From: Myxococcales bacterium
GTDB taxonomy: Bacteria > Myxococcota > Myxococcia > Myxococcales > Myxococcaceae
Length of the DNA stretch: 36,624 bases
Assembly (NCBI GenBank): GCA_020846875.1
Contig: JADLDB010000195.1
Coordinates: forward strand, 1-36,624
Direction of reading: 5' to 3'
Part shown: positions 22,748-31,059 of the stretch, piece after piece
Layout of the letters: every line of letters starts with the position of its first letter
How positions within the stretch are numbered: position 1 is the stretch's first letter
Program-made: the position numbers and the translations under genes
Notes under the pieces: generated by a model
The model's database searches: none
Seen by the model: the letters and a program-made list of their open reading frames with translations, nothing else
Told to the model about the DNA's origin: nothing

Positions 22748-23953
22748 TCAGATCTCGTTCTTCGACGTGTACTTCAAATAGAAGCTCATCGGCACCAGGT
22801 TGGCCTTCGCCAGCACGTAGAACATCGGGCGCAGGCGCTCGAAGCGCTTCTTGTACGTCGGGTAGTCCCGGTAGGACTTGTTCGGCTGGCGGAGGATCCG
22901 CAGGAACTCATGGTTGGACAGCCCCAGCCGCTTCTTGAAGTAGTCCAGCAGGCCCTCTTCCATGTACGGCGTCTGCCGGTAAATGGAGACGGCTTCGTCA
23001 CGCGACAGCTGGCCGTTCCTGACTAGCGCCGACAGGGTGTTGTTCCGGTTGTCGAAGCCAAACTTCACCGGGTTGTAGTAGGCGTGGTGGAAGGCGGTGA
23101 TGCGGTTCTCCAGGTGGTGACCGCCGTAGTCCTGCCAGCCGAGCTCGGCGCTGAGCCGCTTCTTCGCCTCTTCCTTCGAGTACGCGATGTACCAGAGAGG
23201 GCGGATCTTCCGGATGCGCTGCACCACCGTCCACTTCATGAACGCGGCGAAGTCCATGTTGGGGTACGTGCGCATCGGCATCGTCCCGAACATCCGGTGC
23301 ACGGACCTGATGTACTTCCCGTCCATGTACACGTTGCCCAGCGGCGAGATGCCTTCGGCCATGAACGAGTGGCCCTCCAGCACGTACTTCACCCCGTGCT
23401 TCGCGGCCGCGCGGTACAGTGTCTCGGCCAGCGCGATGTCGGTGGCGCAGTCCAGGTCGGGCACCGAGGCCTTGAAGAAGGCCCGGATGATGTCGTCGGC
23501 CTCTTTGTTGTCGACGACGTGCGTGTAGAGGTCGACCTTCAGCTTCGAGAGCACCTTGCGGATGTTCTCGGTCGCGATGGCCGTGTTCCAGGTGTTGTCG
23601 TAGTGCGCGGCGAGCGGGCGCAGGCCCCACTCCTTCGCCCTGAGGAGCATGAAGGACGAGTCGGTTCCTCCGCTGACGCCCACCACGCAGTCGTACTTGC
23701 GGCCCTTTCCGTCGCGCTTGATCTGCTCGATGATCTCCTGCATCCGGGCCTCGCCTTCGGGCGTGCCGGTGCCGTAGTCCTTCTGCAGGTTCTCGACGGT
23801 GCGGCAGTACACGCAGACGCCTTCGGCGTCGAAGCTGATGCCATTCACCTGCTCGTCGTAGACGCACCGGGTGCACAGCTTGAGCTTGCTGATGTCCCGC
23901 CCGGTGGGGATGGGCAGCTCTTGGTTGGAGTGGATCCGCGCAGGTTCGGTCAC
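22748..23953 (-). CDS. wbpG: N-acetyl sugar amidotransferase (WbpG/WbuX/PseA family)
   Basis: A 401-residue ATP PP-loop enzyme. LCTRCVYD (C27, C30) and CVYC (C47, C50) form a zinc-binding site. VGVSGGTDSSFML at about 91-103 is the PP-loop that adenylates the amide. EGHSFMAEGISPLG and the C-terminal NHEFLRIL region are typical. It would activate the N-acetyl of a UDP-2,3-diacetamido-uronate and, with ammonia from the HisH/HisF pair, make the acetamidino (NAm) derivative found in P. aeruginosa O5 as ManNAc3NAmA. GTG 23953 is chosen for the AAGGAG 5 nt upstream; the frame is open ten codons further but without a ribosome site. Confidence 0.9.
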   Translation of the reverse strand: MTEPARIHSNQELPIPTGRDISKLKLCTRCVYDEQVNGISFDAEGVCVYCRTVENLQKDYGTGTPEGEARMQEIIEQIKRDGKGRKYDCVVGVSGGTDSSFMLLRAKEWGLRPLAAHYDNTWNTAIATENIRKVLSKLKVDLYTHVVDNKEADDIIRAFFKASVPDLDCATDIALAETLYRAAAKHGVKYVLEGHSFMAEGISPLGNVYMDGKYIRSVHRMFGTMPMRTYPNMDFAAFMKWTVVQRIRKIRPLWYIAYSKEEAKKRLSAELGWQDYGGHHLENRITAFHHAYYNPVKFGFDNRNNTLSALVRNGQLSRDEAVSIYRQTPYMEEGLLDYFKKRLGLSNHEFLRILRQPNKSYRDYPTYKKRFERLRPMFYVLAKANLVPMSFYLKYTSKNEI

Positions 23954-24009
23954 GACGACTCCTTGTGGCTTCGGGCCTACCACGGCGCGGGCCAGGCGCC
24001 CAAACGCGG

Positions 24010-25914
24010 TCAGGCGTGCACGCGGGCCTTATACTCTCCATCTACGAAGATCCTGTTCCACCACTCGAACGACAGCAGGGACCAGATCAACAGGCGCCGG
24101 TTGGTGGTGCCGCTGAAGTGCTCCTCGAGCGCCACCTTCACCGAGTTGAACTCGAGGTACTCGTAGATGCGCGCGCGCGGGTCGAGCAACAGCCGGCGGA
24201 TGTACTCGATGCTCGAGCCCTTGAACCAGGACGCGTCCGGCGCGGAAAACCCCTGCTTGAGCGCGGTGGTGTAGTCGGGCGGCAGGTACTTGGTGAGCGC
24301 CTTGCGCAGCACCAACTTCCCGTCGTTGGTCTCGAGGAAGTACGTGTTGTGCTTGGGGCGCACGTCGTTCTCGTTGAGCCGCGGCTGATCGCCCAGCTCC
24401 CGCAGCTTGTACCGGACCGGCACCTTCATGGCGAAGTCTACGAGGTCATTGTCCAGGAACGGCACGCGCGTCTCGAGGCTGTGCGCCATGCTCAGCTTGT
24501 CGTCCACCACTAGCAGGCCGGACAGGAAAGTCTTGGCCTCGAAGTAGAGCGACGCGTTCACCGACTGCTCGCGGGACATCACGGTGCCCAGGCGGCTGCC
24601 GAACACGCCGCGGAACACGTCGTAGGCGAGGCTGTCCGGTACGCCAGCGAGGGCCGCGGGCCGGAAGAACGCCCTCTTCTTCGCGTCCGGGAGCAGGCGC
24701 TGCCAGAAGTCGTAGTAGTGCTGCACGTAGTGGTCCGGATCGCTCAAGTCGAGCGTGCGGTAGTAGCGCCACGGGTAGCCAGCGAACAGCTCGTCGCCAC
24801 CGGTGCCCGACAGCACCACCTTCACGAACTTCGAGGCCAGGCGGGAGATATAGAAGTTCGGGTACGATTGTCCCACGCGCAGGTCCTCGAGGTGCCAGAT
24901 CAGGTCTGGCATTACGCGCTCCATGTCGCCGGCCTTCAAGACGGCTTCGTACTGTTCGGTCTTGAAGAGGTTCGACAGGAACTCGGACCGCGCCCGCTCG
25001 TCGAAGTTGAGCTCGAGGCCGGAGGCCGAGGAGAGGTCGAAGCCACAGGTGAAAGTCTTGAGGTGTTTGTGCTCGCGCGCGGCCAGGCAAACGATCGCGC
25101 CGGAGTCCATGCCCCCTGAGAGATACGCGCCGACCTCCACGTCGGACAACAGTTGCCGCTTCACGGCCTGCTCGAAGAGGCGATCGAGTTCTTCGATCGT
25201 CTCGCGCTCGTCCTCGACGCGCTGCTCGCGGAAGTCGAAGTCCCAGTACTGCTTCGGCTTGCCGACCTGTGCGTCGCCGAGCCGCACCTGGAGGAAGTGG
25301 CCGGCGGGCAGCATGTGTACGCCCTTGAAGAGCGTGCGATCAGAGAAGATGTTCTGGAACGAGAAGTACTCGCTCAAGGCCTCTGGGCTGACGCCGACCG
25401 AGAAGCCGGGGAACTCCAGAAGCGACTTGATCTCCGACGCGAAAAGCAGGGCGCGGTCGCGGAAGCACCAGTACAGCGGCTTGATGCCGTAGCGGTCGCG
25501 CACCAGCGTGAGGGTGAGCTCTCGAGCGTCCCACAGGGCGAAGGCGAACATCCCGTTGAGCCGGGAGAAGATCGCCGGACCCCACTCGGCGTAGCCCTTG
25601 AGCAGCACCTCGGTGTCGGTGCGCGAGCGGAAGCGGTGACCCTTCGCCTCCAGCTCCATGCGCAGGTTGGGGAAGTTGTAGATCTCCCCGTTGTACGAGA
25701 TGACAAACTTGCCGTCCTCGGTCTGCATCGGTTGGTGGCCCGCAGAGGACAGGTCGATGATCGCCAGCCGGCGGTGCCCAAGCCCCACGAAGGACTCGGC
25801 CCAGTACCCCTCACCGTCCGGACCGCGGTGGTGGAGGACGTCCGTCATCCGCTTGATGGTCTGGATGGAGACCGGCTTGCCGTCAGTCTGAAATGCGCCG
25901 GCGACTCCGCACAT
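24010..25914 (-). CDS. asnB: AsnB-like glutamine amidotransferase (second copy)
   Basis: A 634-residue asparagine-synthase family protein. It has MCGVAGAF with nucleophile Cys2, HHRGPDGEG, LGHRRLAIIDLS and YNGEIYNFPNL in the glutaminase domain. The synthase domain has PP-loop LSGGMDSG (about 260-267; the usual last Ser is Gly), SGTGGDELFAGYPWRY, and SLETRVPFLDNDLVDFA. It is closer to classical AsnB than the copy at 15473. In this setting amidation of a uronic acid residue is the best guess. GAGG 7 nt before ATG 25914 overlaps the stop of the upstream aminotransferase gene, so the two are coupled. Confidence 0.87.
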   Translation of the reverse strand: MCGVAGAFQTDGKPVSIQTIKRMTDVLHHRGPDGEGYWAESFVGLGHRRLAIIDLSSAGHQPMQTEDGKFVISYNGEIYNFPNLRMELEAKGHRFRSRTDTEVLLKGYAEWGPAIFSRLNGMFAFALWDARELTLTLVRDRYGIKPLYWCFRDRALLFASEIKSLLEFPGFSVGVSPEALSEYFSFQNIFSDRTLFKGVHMLPAGHFLQVRLGDAQVGKPKQYWDFDFREQRVEDERETIEELDRLFEQAVKRQLLSDVEVGAYLSGGMDSGAIVCLAAREHKHLKTFTCGFDLSSASGLELNFDERARSEFLSNLFKTEQYEAVLKAGDMERVMPDLIWHLEDLRVGQSYPNFYISRLASKFVKVVLSGTGGDELFAGYPWRYYRTLDLSDPDHYVQHYYDFWQRLLPDAKKRAFFRPAALAGVPDSLAYDVFRGVFGSRLGTVMSREQSVNASLYFEAKTFLSGLLVVDDKLSMAHSLETRVPFLDNDLVDFAMKVPVRYKLRELGDQPRLNENDVRPKHNTYFLETNDGKLVLRKALTKYLPPDYTTALKQGFSAPDASWFKGSSIEYIRRLLLDPRARIYEYLEFNSVKVALEEHFSGTTNRRLLIWSLLSFEWWNRIFVDGEYKARVHA

Positions 25915-25923
25915 GACCGAGCC

Positions 25924-27087
25924 TCACTTCCAGGACTTCAAGTTCTCCACCACGAAGTCGTGCTCTTCGGCGGTCATGGTCGCGTACACCGGCAGCGTCA
26001 CTGTCAGGTGGTCGGCGATCAGCGCGCGCGGAAAGTCCTCGGGGCGGATCCCATACTTCTTCGTGTAGTAGCCCAGCGTGGTGACCGCGTGGGTGCCTTG
26101 CCGAGTGGAGATGCCGCGCTCCTCGAGGGCGATCATCATCTCGTTGCGCGCCTCGAACAGTTCGTCGAGGTTGGCCAGGCTGGGTTCCTTCGGTGCGAAG
26201 AGAGTCACGTAGGACTGGTAGCCGTGCCGGAAGCCCCTCGGCACCGTCGGCAGCCGCAGCCAGCCCAGGCCCTGGAGCTTGTCGTCGTACCGCTGCGCCC
26301 AGGACACACGGCGCCGCTGGATGTCGGCAGCCTTGTTCATTTGCGCCACCCCGAGCGCACCCTGGATGTCGGTCATCCGGTAGTTGAAGCCCCTCACGTT
26401 GTACTCGGCGAGGAGGAACGCGTTCTTCGCGCCGTGGCGGCTCAGGTCACTCCGGCTGGCGCCGTGATCGCGCAGGGTGCGCGCCGCCTGGGCCAGCGCA
26501 GGATCCTGGGTGGTGTTCATGCCGCCCTCGCCGGTGGTGATCGCCTTGCGGGGGTGGAAGCTGAAGCAGCCGAAGTCGCCAAAGGTGCCGACGTGGCGGT
26601 CCTGGTAGTACGACGCGAAGCCGCAGGCGGCGTCCTCGACCACGCGCAGCTTCTTGCGCCGGGCGAGGTCCATGATCGGCCCCATGTCCGCCGCCAGGCC
26701 AAAGAGGTGCACCGGGATGATCGCCCGCGTCCGGGGCGTGACTTTCCGTTCCAGCTCCGCGACGTCAAGGTTGAAGGTCTGCAGTTCCACGTCGCAGAAG
26801 ACCGGGCGCGCTCCCACGTACTCCACCACGTTGGCGGTCGCGACCCAGGTGAAGGCCGGAACGACCACCTCGTCCCCCGGCCCTATCCCCAGCGCCTCCA
26901 GCGCCACGTGCAGTCCGGTCGTGCAGGAAGACACCGCCACCGCGTGCGCTGCTTTCGTGAACTCGGCGAACTTCTCTTCGAACTGCTTCACCCAGGGCCC
27001 CTGCACCACCCAGCCCGTCTCCAGTGGCTTTTGGATCAACGCGAAGTCTTCCGCCTCGAAGACCGCCTTGGTGATGGGGACCTTCAT
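25924..27087 (-). CDS. DegT/DnrJ/EryC1 sugar aminotransferase
   Basis: A 387-residue PLP enzyme, the third of its family in the window. SSCTTGLHVAL (53-63) binds phosphate, D152 in VVEDAACGF faces the ring nitrogen, and K181 in FSFHPRKAITTGEGGM is the Schiff-base lysine. The HPRKAITTGEGGM string is shared with perosamine-synthetase-like 4-aminotransferases. Its keto-sugar substrate is not obvious: it could use the PglF product, or a keto-sugar made by the epimerase/dehydratase gene immediately upstream, to which it is coupled by a 4-nt overlap. ATG 27087 is chosen from that overlap and from homologue-like length. Confidence 0.85.
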   Translation of the reverse strand: MKVPITKAVFEAEDFALIQKPLETGWVVQGPWVKQFEEKFAEFTKAAHAVAVSSCTTGLHVALEALGIGPGDEVVVPAFTWVATANVVEYVGARPVFCDVELQTFNLDVAELERKVTPRTRAIIPVHLFGLAADMGPIMDLARRKKLRVVEDAACGFASYYQDRHVGTFGDFGCFSFHPRKAITTGEGGMNTTQDPALAQAARTLRDHGASRSDLSRHGAKNAFLLAEYNVRGFNYRMTDIQGALGVAQMNKAADIQRRRVSWAQRYDDKLQGLGWLRLPTVPRGFRHGYQSYVTLFAPKEPSLANLDELFEARNEMMIALEERGISTRQGTHAVTTLGYYTKKYGIRPEDFPRALIADHLTVTLPVYATMTAEEHDFVVENLKSWK

Positions 27088-28073
27088 CGCGCCTGCCTCG
27101 CCCGCTCGGCCACCAAGGCCTTGTGCGCGTTGCGCCACTCGATCAGGTGCTTGAGCCCCTCGCGCAGGTTGACCTTGTACTTGAAGCCGAGGTCCTTCTC
27201 GGCGCGCTCGGTGCTGCCGATGCGGTTGGTCACAAAGGTCTTCCCCGCGGGCTCGTACTGGATCTTGAGCTTCGAGCCGGTGAGGTCGAGCAACAGCTCG
27301 CAGACCTCCTTGATCGACGTTCGCGTACCGCTGCCCACGTTGTAGAAGCGGTCGCTGGCGTTCGACTTGAGCGAGCAGACGTTCGCGCGGGCTACGTCGG
27401 TCACGTAGATGAAGTCGTAGGCCTGGGAGCCGTCGCCGTAGACGATGGGCGGCTGGCCCTGGTCGATGCGGTCGAGGATCTTCATGATCACCGCGATGTA
27501 CGTGCCCTTGTAGTCCTGCCGGGCGCCATACACGTTCATGTACCGCAGGCCCACGTATGGCAGCCCGTTGCGATCGTTGAAGGCCCGGCACATCGCTTCG
27601 CCCGAGATCTTCGTGGCGCCGTAGAAGGTGCGGTTGTTGAACGGGTGGTCTTCCGTCATCGGGATCTGCACGGCGTCGCCGTACACCGAGGCCGACGAGG
27701 AATAGACGAGCCGCTCGATGTTCGCGTCGCGGCAGGCCTCGAGCACGTTGAAGGTGCCCCGGATGTTCACGTCGAAGGCTGCGCGCGGGTACTCGTAGCA
27801 CTGCAACAACCACAGGGCCGCCAAGTGGACCACCGCGTTGGACTGCTTGACCGCGCCCGCGAGGATGTCGGTCTGCAGGATGTCGCCGCCGATCTCGTAG
27901 ATTCGCACCCGGGGGTCCTTCAGGGCGTCCTCCAGGTTCTCCTTCGAGCCGCGGCAGAAGTTGTCGTAGACGATGATCTCCTTCACGTCGTCCTTGCGGA
28001 GCTCGTCGACCACGTGCGAGCCGATGAAGCCCGCGCCGCCAATCACCAGGATCTTCTTGCCGCGAATGTCCAT
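27084..28073 (-). CDS. NAD-dependent sugar epimerase/dehydratase (extended SDR)
   Basis: A 329-residue extended SDR with IGGAGFIGSH (11-20), SSSASVYGD (125-133) and catalytic Y151/K155 in FYGATK. AALWLLQCYEYP and DFIYVTDVARANVCSL fit the UDP-glucose/UDP-uronate 4-epimerase branch. It is only distantly like the epimerase at 205, so the two probably act on different sugars. ATG 28073 has GAGGA five bases upstream. Possible substrates include UDP-GlcNAcA or UDP-GalNAcA (C4 epimerisation). This could provide the acid amidated by the AsnB-like protein two genes on. Confidence 0.87.
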   Translation of the reverse strand: MDIRGKKILVIGGAGFIGSHVVDELRKDDVKEIIVYDNFCRGSKENLEDALKDPRVRIYEIGGDILQTDILAGAVKQSNAVVHLAALWLLQCYEYPRAAFDVNIRGTFNVLEACRDANIERLVYSSSASVYGDAVQIPMTEDHPFNNRTFYGATKISGEAMCRAFNDRNGLPYVGLRYMNVYGARQDYKGTYIAVIMKILDRIDQGQPPIVYGDGSQAYDFIYVTDVARANVCSLKSNASDRFYNVGSGTRTSIKEVCELLLDLTGSKLKIQYEPAGKTFVTNRIGSTERAEKDLGFKYKVNLREGLKHLIEWRNAHKALVAERARQAR

Positions 28074-28102
28074 CTCGTTCCTCGCCTGACCCGCTCGCCC
28101 CG

Positions 28103-28693
28103 TCAGGGCTCGGGGCCCTCTGTCTTCACCGGGTCCACCGGCCCCGCCACGCGGCAGGGAATGCCAAAGGCCCTCGAGTTCGCCGGAACGTCCGTCAACA
28201 CCAGCGAGTGTGCGCCGATGATGCACCCGTTGCCGATGGTGACGCCCTTCGCCACGACTGTCTGTGGGCCGATGTACACCCGAGAGCCCACCTTCGTCGC
28301 CGCGCGCTCGTACGGTGCCGCCCCACCCGACTGAGCCCACTTCACGGTGTCGTGCGAGTACAGCTGCACTCCCGCCGAGATGCTGCAGTAGTCGCCGATC
28401 TCGAGGCCGCCCGAGCCATCGAGGATGGTGAAGGGCCCGATCCAGGTGTGTTTGCCGACCCGGACGTCGCCGAGCACCAGGCTGGAGTCGTAAATGCTCG
28501 TCGCCTCACCGAAGCCCAGGGTCTGCGCCCGCTCCCAGCGGTCCGACAGGTAGTCCCCCAGCGGGAGGTCGCGTTTCCACCTCGCCTGGATCTGCTGCTT
28601 CAGGTGCCCCAGGAGCCGGCGAAGTGTGTGGTACAGCCTCGCTTCTTCGCGCAGCGCGTCCGGGAACTCGAAGGCGGGCTTCTCGATGGCCAT
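28103..28693 (-). CDS. Left-handed beta-helix acyltransferase
   Basis: A 196-residue hexapeptide-repeat acyltransferase. An alpha-helical N-terminal part of about 65 residues is followed by repeats such as VGKHTWIGPFTILDGSG, GSRVYIGPQTVVAKG and NGCIIGAHSLV, closing with the usual FGIPCRVAG. H114 in LYSHDTVKW is a likely catalytic His. It may O- or N-acylate a sugar nucleotide or the glycan. It lies 29 nt before the epimerase gene in the same unit. The ATG at 28693 has no good ribosome site. The donor is probably acetyl-CoA by family. Confidence 0.8.
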   Translation of the reverse strand: MAIEKPAFEFPDALREEARLYHTLRRLLGHLKQQIQARWKRDLPLGDYLSDRWERAQTLGFGEATSIYDSSLVLGDVRVGKHTWIGPFTILDGSGGLEIGDYCSISAGVQLYSHDTVKWAQSGGAAPYERAATKVGSRVYIGPQTVVAKGVTIGNGCIIGAHSLVLTDVPANSRAFGIPCRVAGPVDPVKTEGPEP

Positions 28694-28810
28694 CAGGAGG
28701 ACTCAGGGCGGCGGACAGTAGTGCATGCGACCAGGAGTGTCGCGGGGTTTGGGGGACCAATTGCAGGCAGGCGGCGTGCGGCCTTGGTGCCCGGTGAGGG
28801 GGCGCTGAAT
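28694..28810 (-). other. 117-bp gap inside the leftward operon
   Basis: The longest gap in the nine-gene leftward unit (21977-32237). It has no coding sequence of its own. ACCAA/TTGGT complementary blocks are too far apart for a convincing hairpin, there is no T-run, and no clear promoter was found. It may still mark an internal transcript boundary. Confidence 0.4.
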
Positions 28811-29827
28811 TCACTCGGTCCGCTCCATCCAGAAGCTCATCGGAGCGCGCGCGCGATGTTCGCGCAGAATGGGCAGGGCCGTAGCCAGCGCCTCGAAGTG
28901 ATCGCAGAACAGGTGGTTGAGTGCGGCCAGCACCCGGAACTTCGTGTTGAAGGTGAGGAAGGACTCCAGCAGGTACTGCTCGTCCCACAGCAACATCTGC
29001 TTGAGGACCCAGTGCTCCGGGTAGTCGCGCGGGGTGAAGACGTCGTGCACGTGGATGACGACGCCGGGGCGGAGCCGTGGCAGCACCTGCTGGTACAGAA
29101 AGAGCACATCGCCCTGCGGACGGATGACGTGCGACGAGTCGATGAAGAGGAAGTCGCCGGGCGCGAGGGCCTCGAAGAACCCCAGGCCGACGTCTTCGAC
29201 CCGCGTCCGCTCTACCGTGACGGAGAGCTTCTCCAGCCAGGGCATTTCGTACGGCTCGATGCACACGTGCTCGGTCGTCGCGCCGTTCTCCCGATTCGCG
29301 CGGATCGCCAACTGGGCCACGAGTGTAGAGTTCCCGGCGCCGATCTCGATCACCCGGCGAGGCTTCCGGGCCCGGATCATCGAGTAGTAGAAGGCCGCGT
29401 CGCCGAACGCGAACGTGCCGTTGGAGTAGCCGAACTGGGTCGGAGACGTCTGCTCCACCGGGATCCGCAACAACTCCGTGCCGAAGGTGAACGTCTCGAG
29501 CACCTTTAACTGGCCGGCGGTGTTCAGGTCCAGACCGGGGAGGGCGCGTGGACGGTTGAGGGGCTGGCGCAGATCCTCCGCGCGCACCAGCGGCTCGTAG
29601 TAGTGAGCCTGGATCGGGTAGATGCCGATCCGCTTCAGCAGGTCGCGGTTGCGGGACAGCTCGCCGATGCCGAAGCGCCGCAACAGCCTCAGGTAGGCGG
29701 CGCTGAGCGCCGTGGCCGGCAGGGTGGCCGCGTCCAGGACTCCGAAGGCCGGGCGGAGCCGCTCGCGCAGCCGAAGGCGGAAGCGGAGATCGTAGAGGCG
29801 CTGCGTGAGGTCGGACTTCGCGGTCAT
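28811..29827 (-). CDS. Class I methyltransferase (Methyltransf_24-like)
   Basis: A 338-residue protein. VIEIGAGNSTLVAQLA at about 159-174 is the SAM motif, CIEPYE ends strand 2, and GDFLFIDSSHVIRPQGDV contains the acidic D-S-S-H element typical of the Methyltransf_24 group. VVIHVHDVFTPRDYPEHWVL is also typical. The first 130 residues are mostly basic helices and may bind membrane or acceptor. AGGAG six nt before ATG 29827 supports the start. It overlaps the upstream glycosyltransferase stop by 4 nt. It may methylate or cap the glycan; the acceptor is unknown. Confidence 0.8.
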   Translation of the reverse strand: MTAKSDLTQRLYDLRFRLRLRERLRPAFGVLDAATLPATALSAAYLRLLRRFGIGELSRNRDLLKRIGIYPIQAHYYEPLVRAEDLRQPLNRPRALPGLDLNTAGQLKVLETFTFGTELLRIPVEQTSPTQFGYSNGTFAFGDAAFYYSMIRARKPRRVIEIGAGNSTLVAQLAIRANRENGATTEHVCIEPYEMPWLEKLSVTVERTRVEDVGLGFFEALAPGDFLFIDSSHVIRPQGDVLFLYQQVLPRLRPGVVIHVHDVFTPRDYPEHWVLKQMLLWDEQYLLESFLTFNTKFRVLAALNHLFCDHFEALATALPILREHRARAPMSFWMERTE

Positions 29828-31059
29828 GAGTCACTCCTGGGACGCTGCCTCGCGCGATCGACCGCTCCGGTCAAGGCGCTCACGTAGCCGTCGACCGACC
29901 TGACCAGGGAGTACTCCCGGACTCCGGCCGCCCGGCAGGCGCTGCGCAGCTCATCTCTGCGCGCGCGAGCCGAGTCCACAACGAAGTCCGCCGCGGCGCG
30001 CAGGCTCGCGGCGTTGAAGTCCGGGCACAGGTGCGCGACGTCCGCCGAGAGCTGGGCGTCGAGATCGCCCACCCCGGTGTTCGCCACCACGGGCACTCCG
30101 CACAGGAGGTACTCCGCCACCTTGATCGGGCACACGCCGCGCATCGACAGGGCCGGCTCTCGGAAGGCGAGGCCCACGTCGGCCGCCGCGAGCAGCCCCG
30201 GCACGTCGCCGGGTGGCACCCGCCGAATCGTGAAGCCGCGGTCCACACCCGCCTCACGCAGGGCACCCCGCACGGCGTCCGCGGCGCCCGTGAGGACAAG
30301 GAAGTGCGCGTTGGGGACGCGGGCCTGCACCTGGCGGAAGACCTCGGCCATCGCCTGGGGGTGGTACTGCGGCCCAATGGAGCCGGCGTACACCACGATC
30401 AGTTGCTCTGGAGTGAGGCCCAGCGCCCGCCGCACGGTCGAGCGATCCGCGGACGCGCCTGGAGAGAACTGGTCGACGTCCTTTCCGTTGGGTACCACGT
30501 GCAGTTTCGACGCGTCGAGGGAAGGCACCCGCTCGCGAAACAGCGCGGCCGCCGCGCGCGTCCGCGTGAGCGTCGCCTCGGCCCGCCGTAGCATGGCCCG
30601 CTCAACAGCCCGGAACAGCCGGTAGTTGACGCCGTCCCGCCGCCAGGACCCGAAGTCGGCCCGCTCGTCAGGGACAAGGCCGTCGGAGTCCCATGCGATG
30701 GCCACGGGTGGAAGCAGCGGCGTGGCTGCCAGCACCATCGCCGCGGGGATGTGAGAGCGTGGCACCACCACCTCCACCGAGCGCGCGCGCACCGCTTTGG
30801 CCACGTGCAGCGCGCCGGCGGCAATCGCCGCGGCGGTGGCCAGCTGAAGCGGCCGCCGGGGCACACGGTGGTACTCGTAGGTGATCCCGTGTCTCGCGGC
30901 GACCGCCTCGCGCTCCTCGAAGACGCGCGCCTCACCCCAGGAGAACTGCGCGACGTGCACCGAGACGCCCGCGCGGCCGGCGGCCTCGAAGAGGGGAAAG
31001 AAGAGGGACTCGAGGTACGGCTGGTCCGGGCCGTCCCAGGTGACGTAGAGGGCCTTCAT
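29824..31059 (-). CDS. GT4-like glycosyltransferase
   Basis: A 411-residue GT-B enzyme. The N-terminal domain opens with ALYVTWDGPDQPYLES; the donor domain has VPNGKDVDQF and IVVYAGSIGPQYHPQAM. The loop ALSMRGVCPIKVAEYLLCGVPVVAN corresponds to the Ex7E region, with E in KVAEYL retained and the first Glu replaced. No membrane segments are seen. It is coupled by ATGA overlaps to the glycosyltransferase before it and the methyltransferase after it. Its donor and linkage cannot be read from sequence. Confidence 0.82.
   Translation of the reverse strand: MKALYVTWDGPDQPYLESLFFPLFEAAGRAGVSVHVAQFSWGEARVFEEREAVAARHGITYEYHRVPRRPLQLATAAAIAAGALHVAKAVRARSVEVVVPRSHIPAAMVLAATPLLPPVAIAWDSDGLVPDERADFGSWRRDGVNYRLFRAVERAMLRRAEATLTRTRAAAALFRERVPSLDASKLHVVPNGKDVDQFSPGASADRSTVRRALGLTPEQLIVVYAGSIGPQYHPQAMAEVFRQVQARVPNAHFLVLTGAADAVRGALREAGVDRGFTIRRVPPGDVPGLLAAADVGLAFREPALSMRGVCPIKVAEYLLCGVPVVANTGVGDLDAQLSADVAHLCPDFNAASLRAAADFVVDSARARRDELRSACRAAGVREYSLVRSVDGYVSALTGAVDRARQRPRSDS

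Noticed and set aside
28694-28810. Terminator or internal promoter in the gap of the leftward operon
   Set aside because: The complementary blocks are too far apart, there is no T-run and no good -35/-10 pair.
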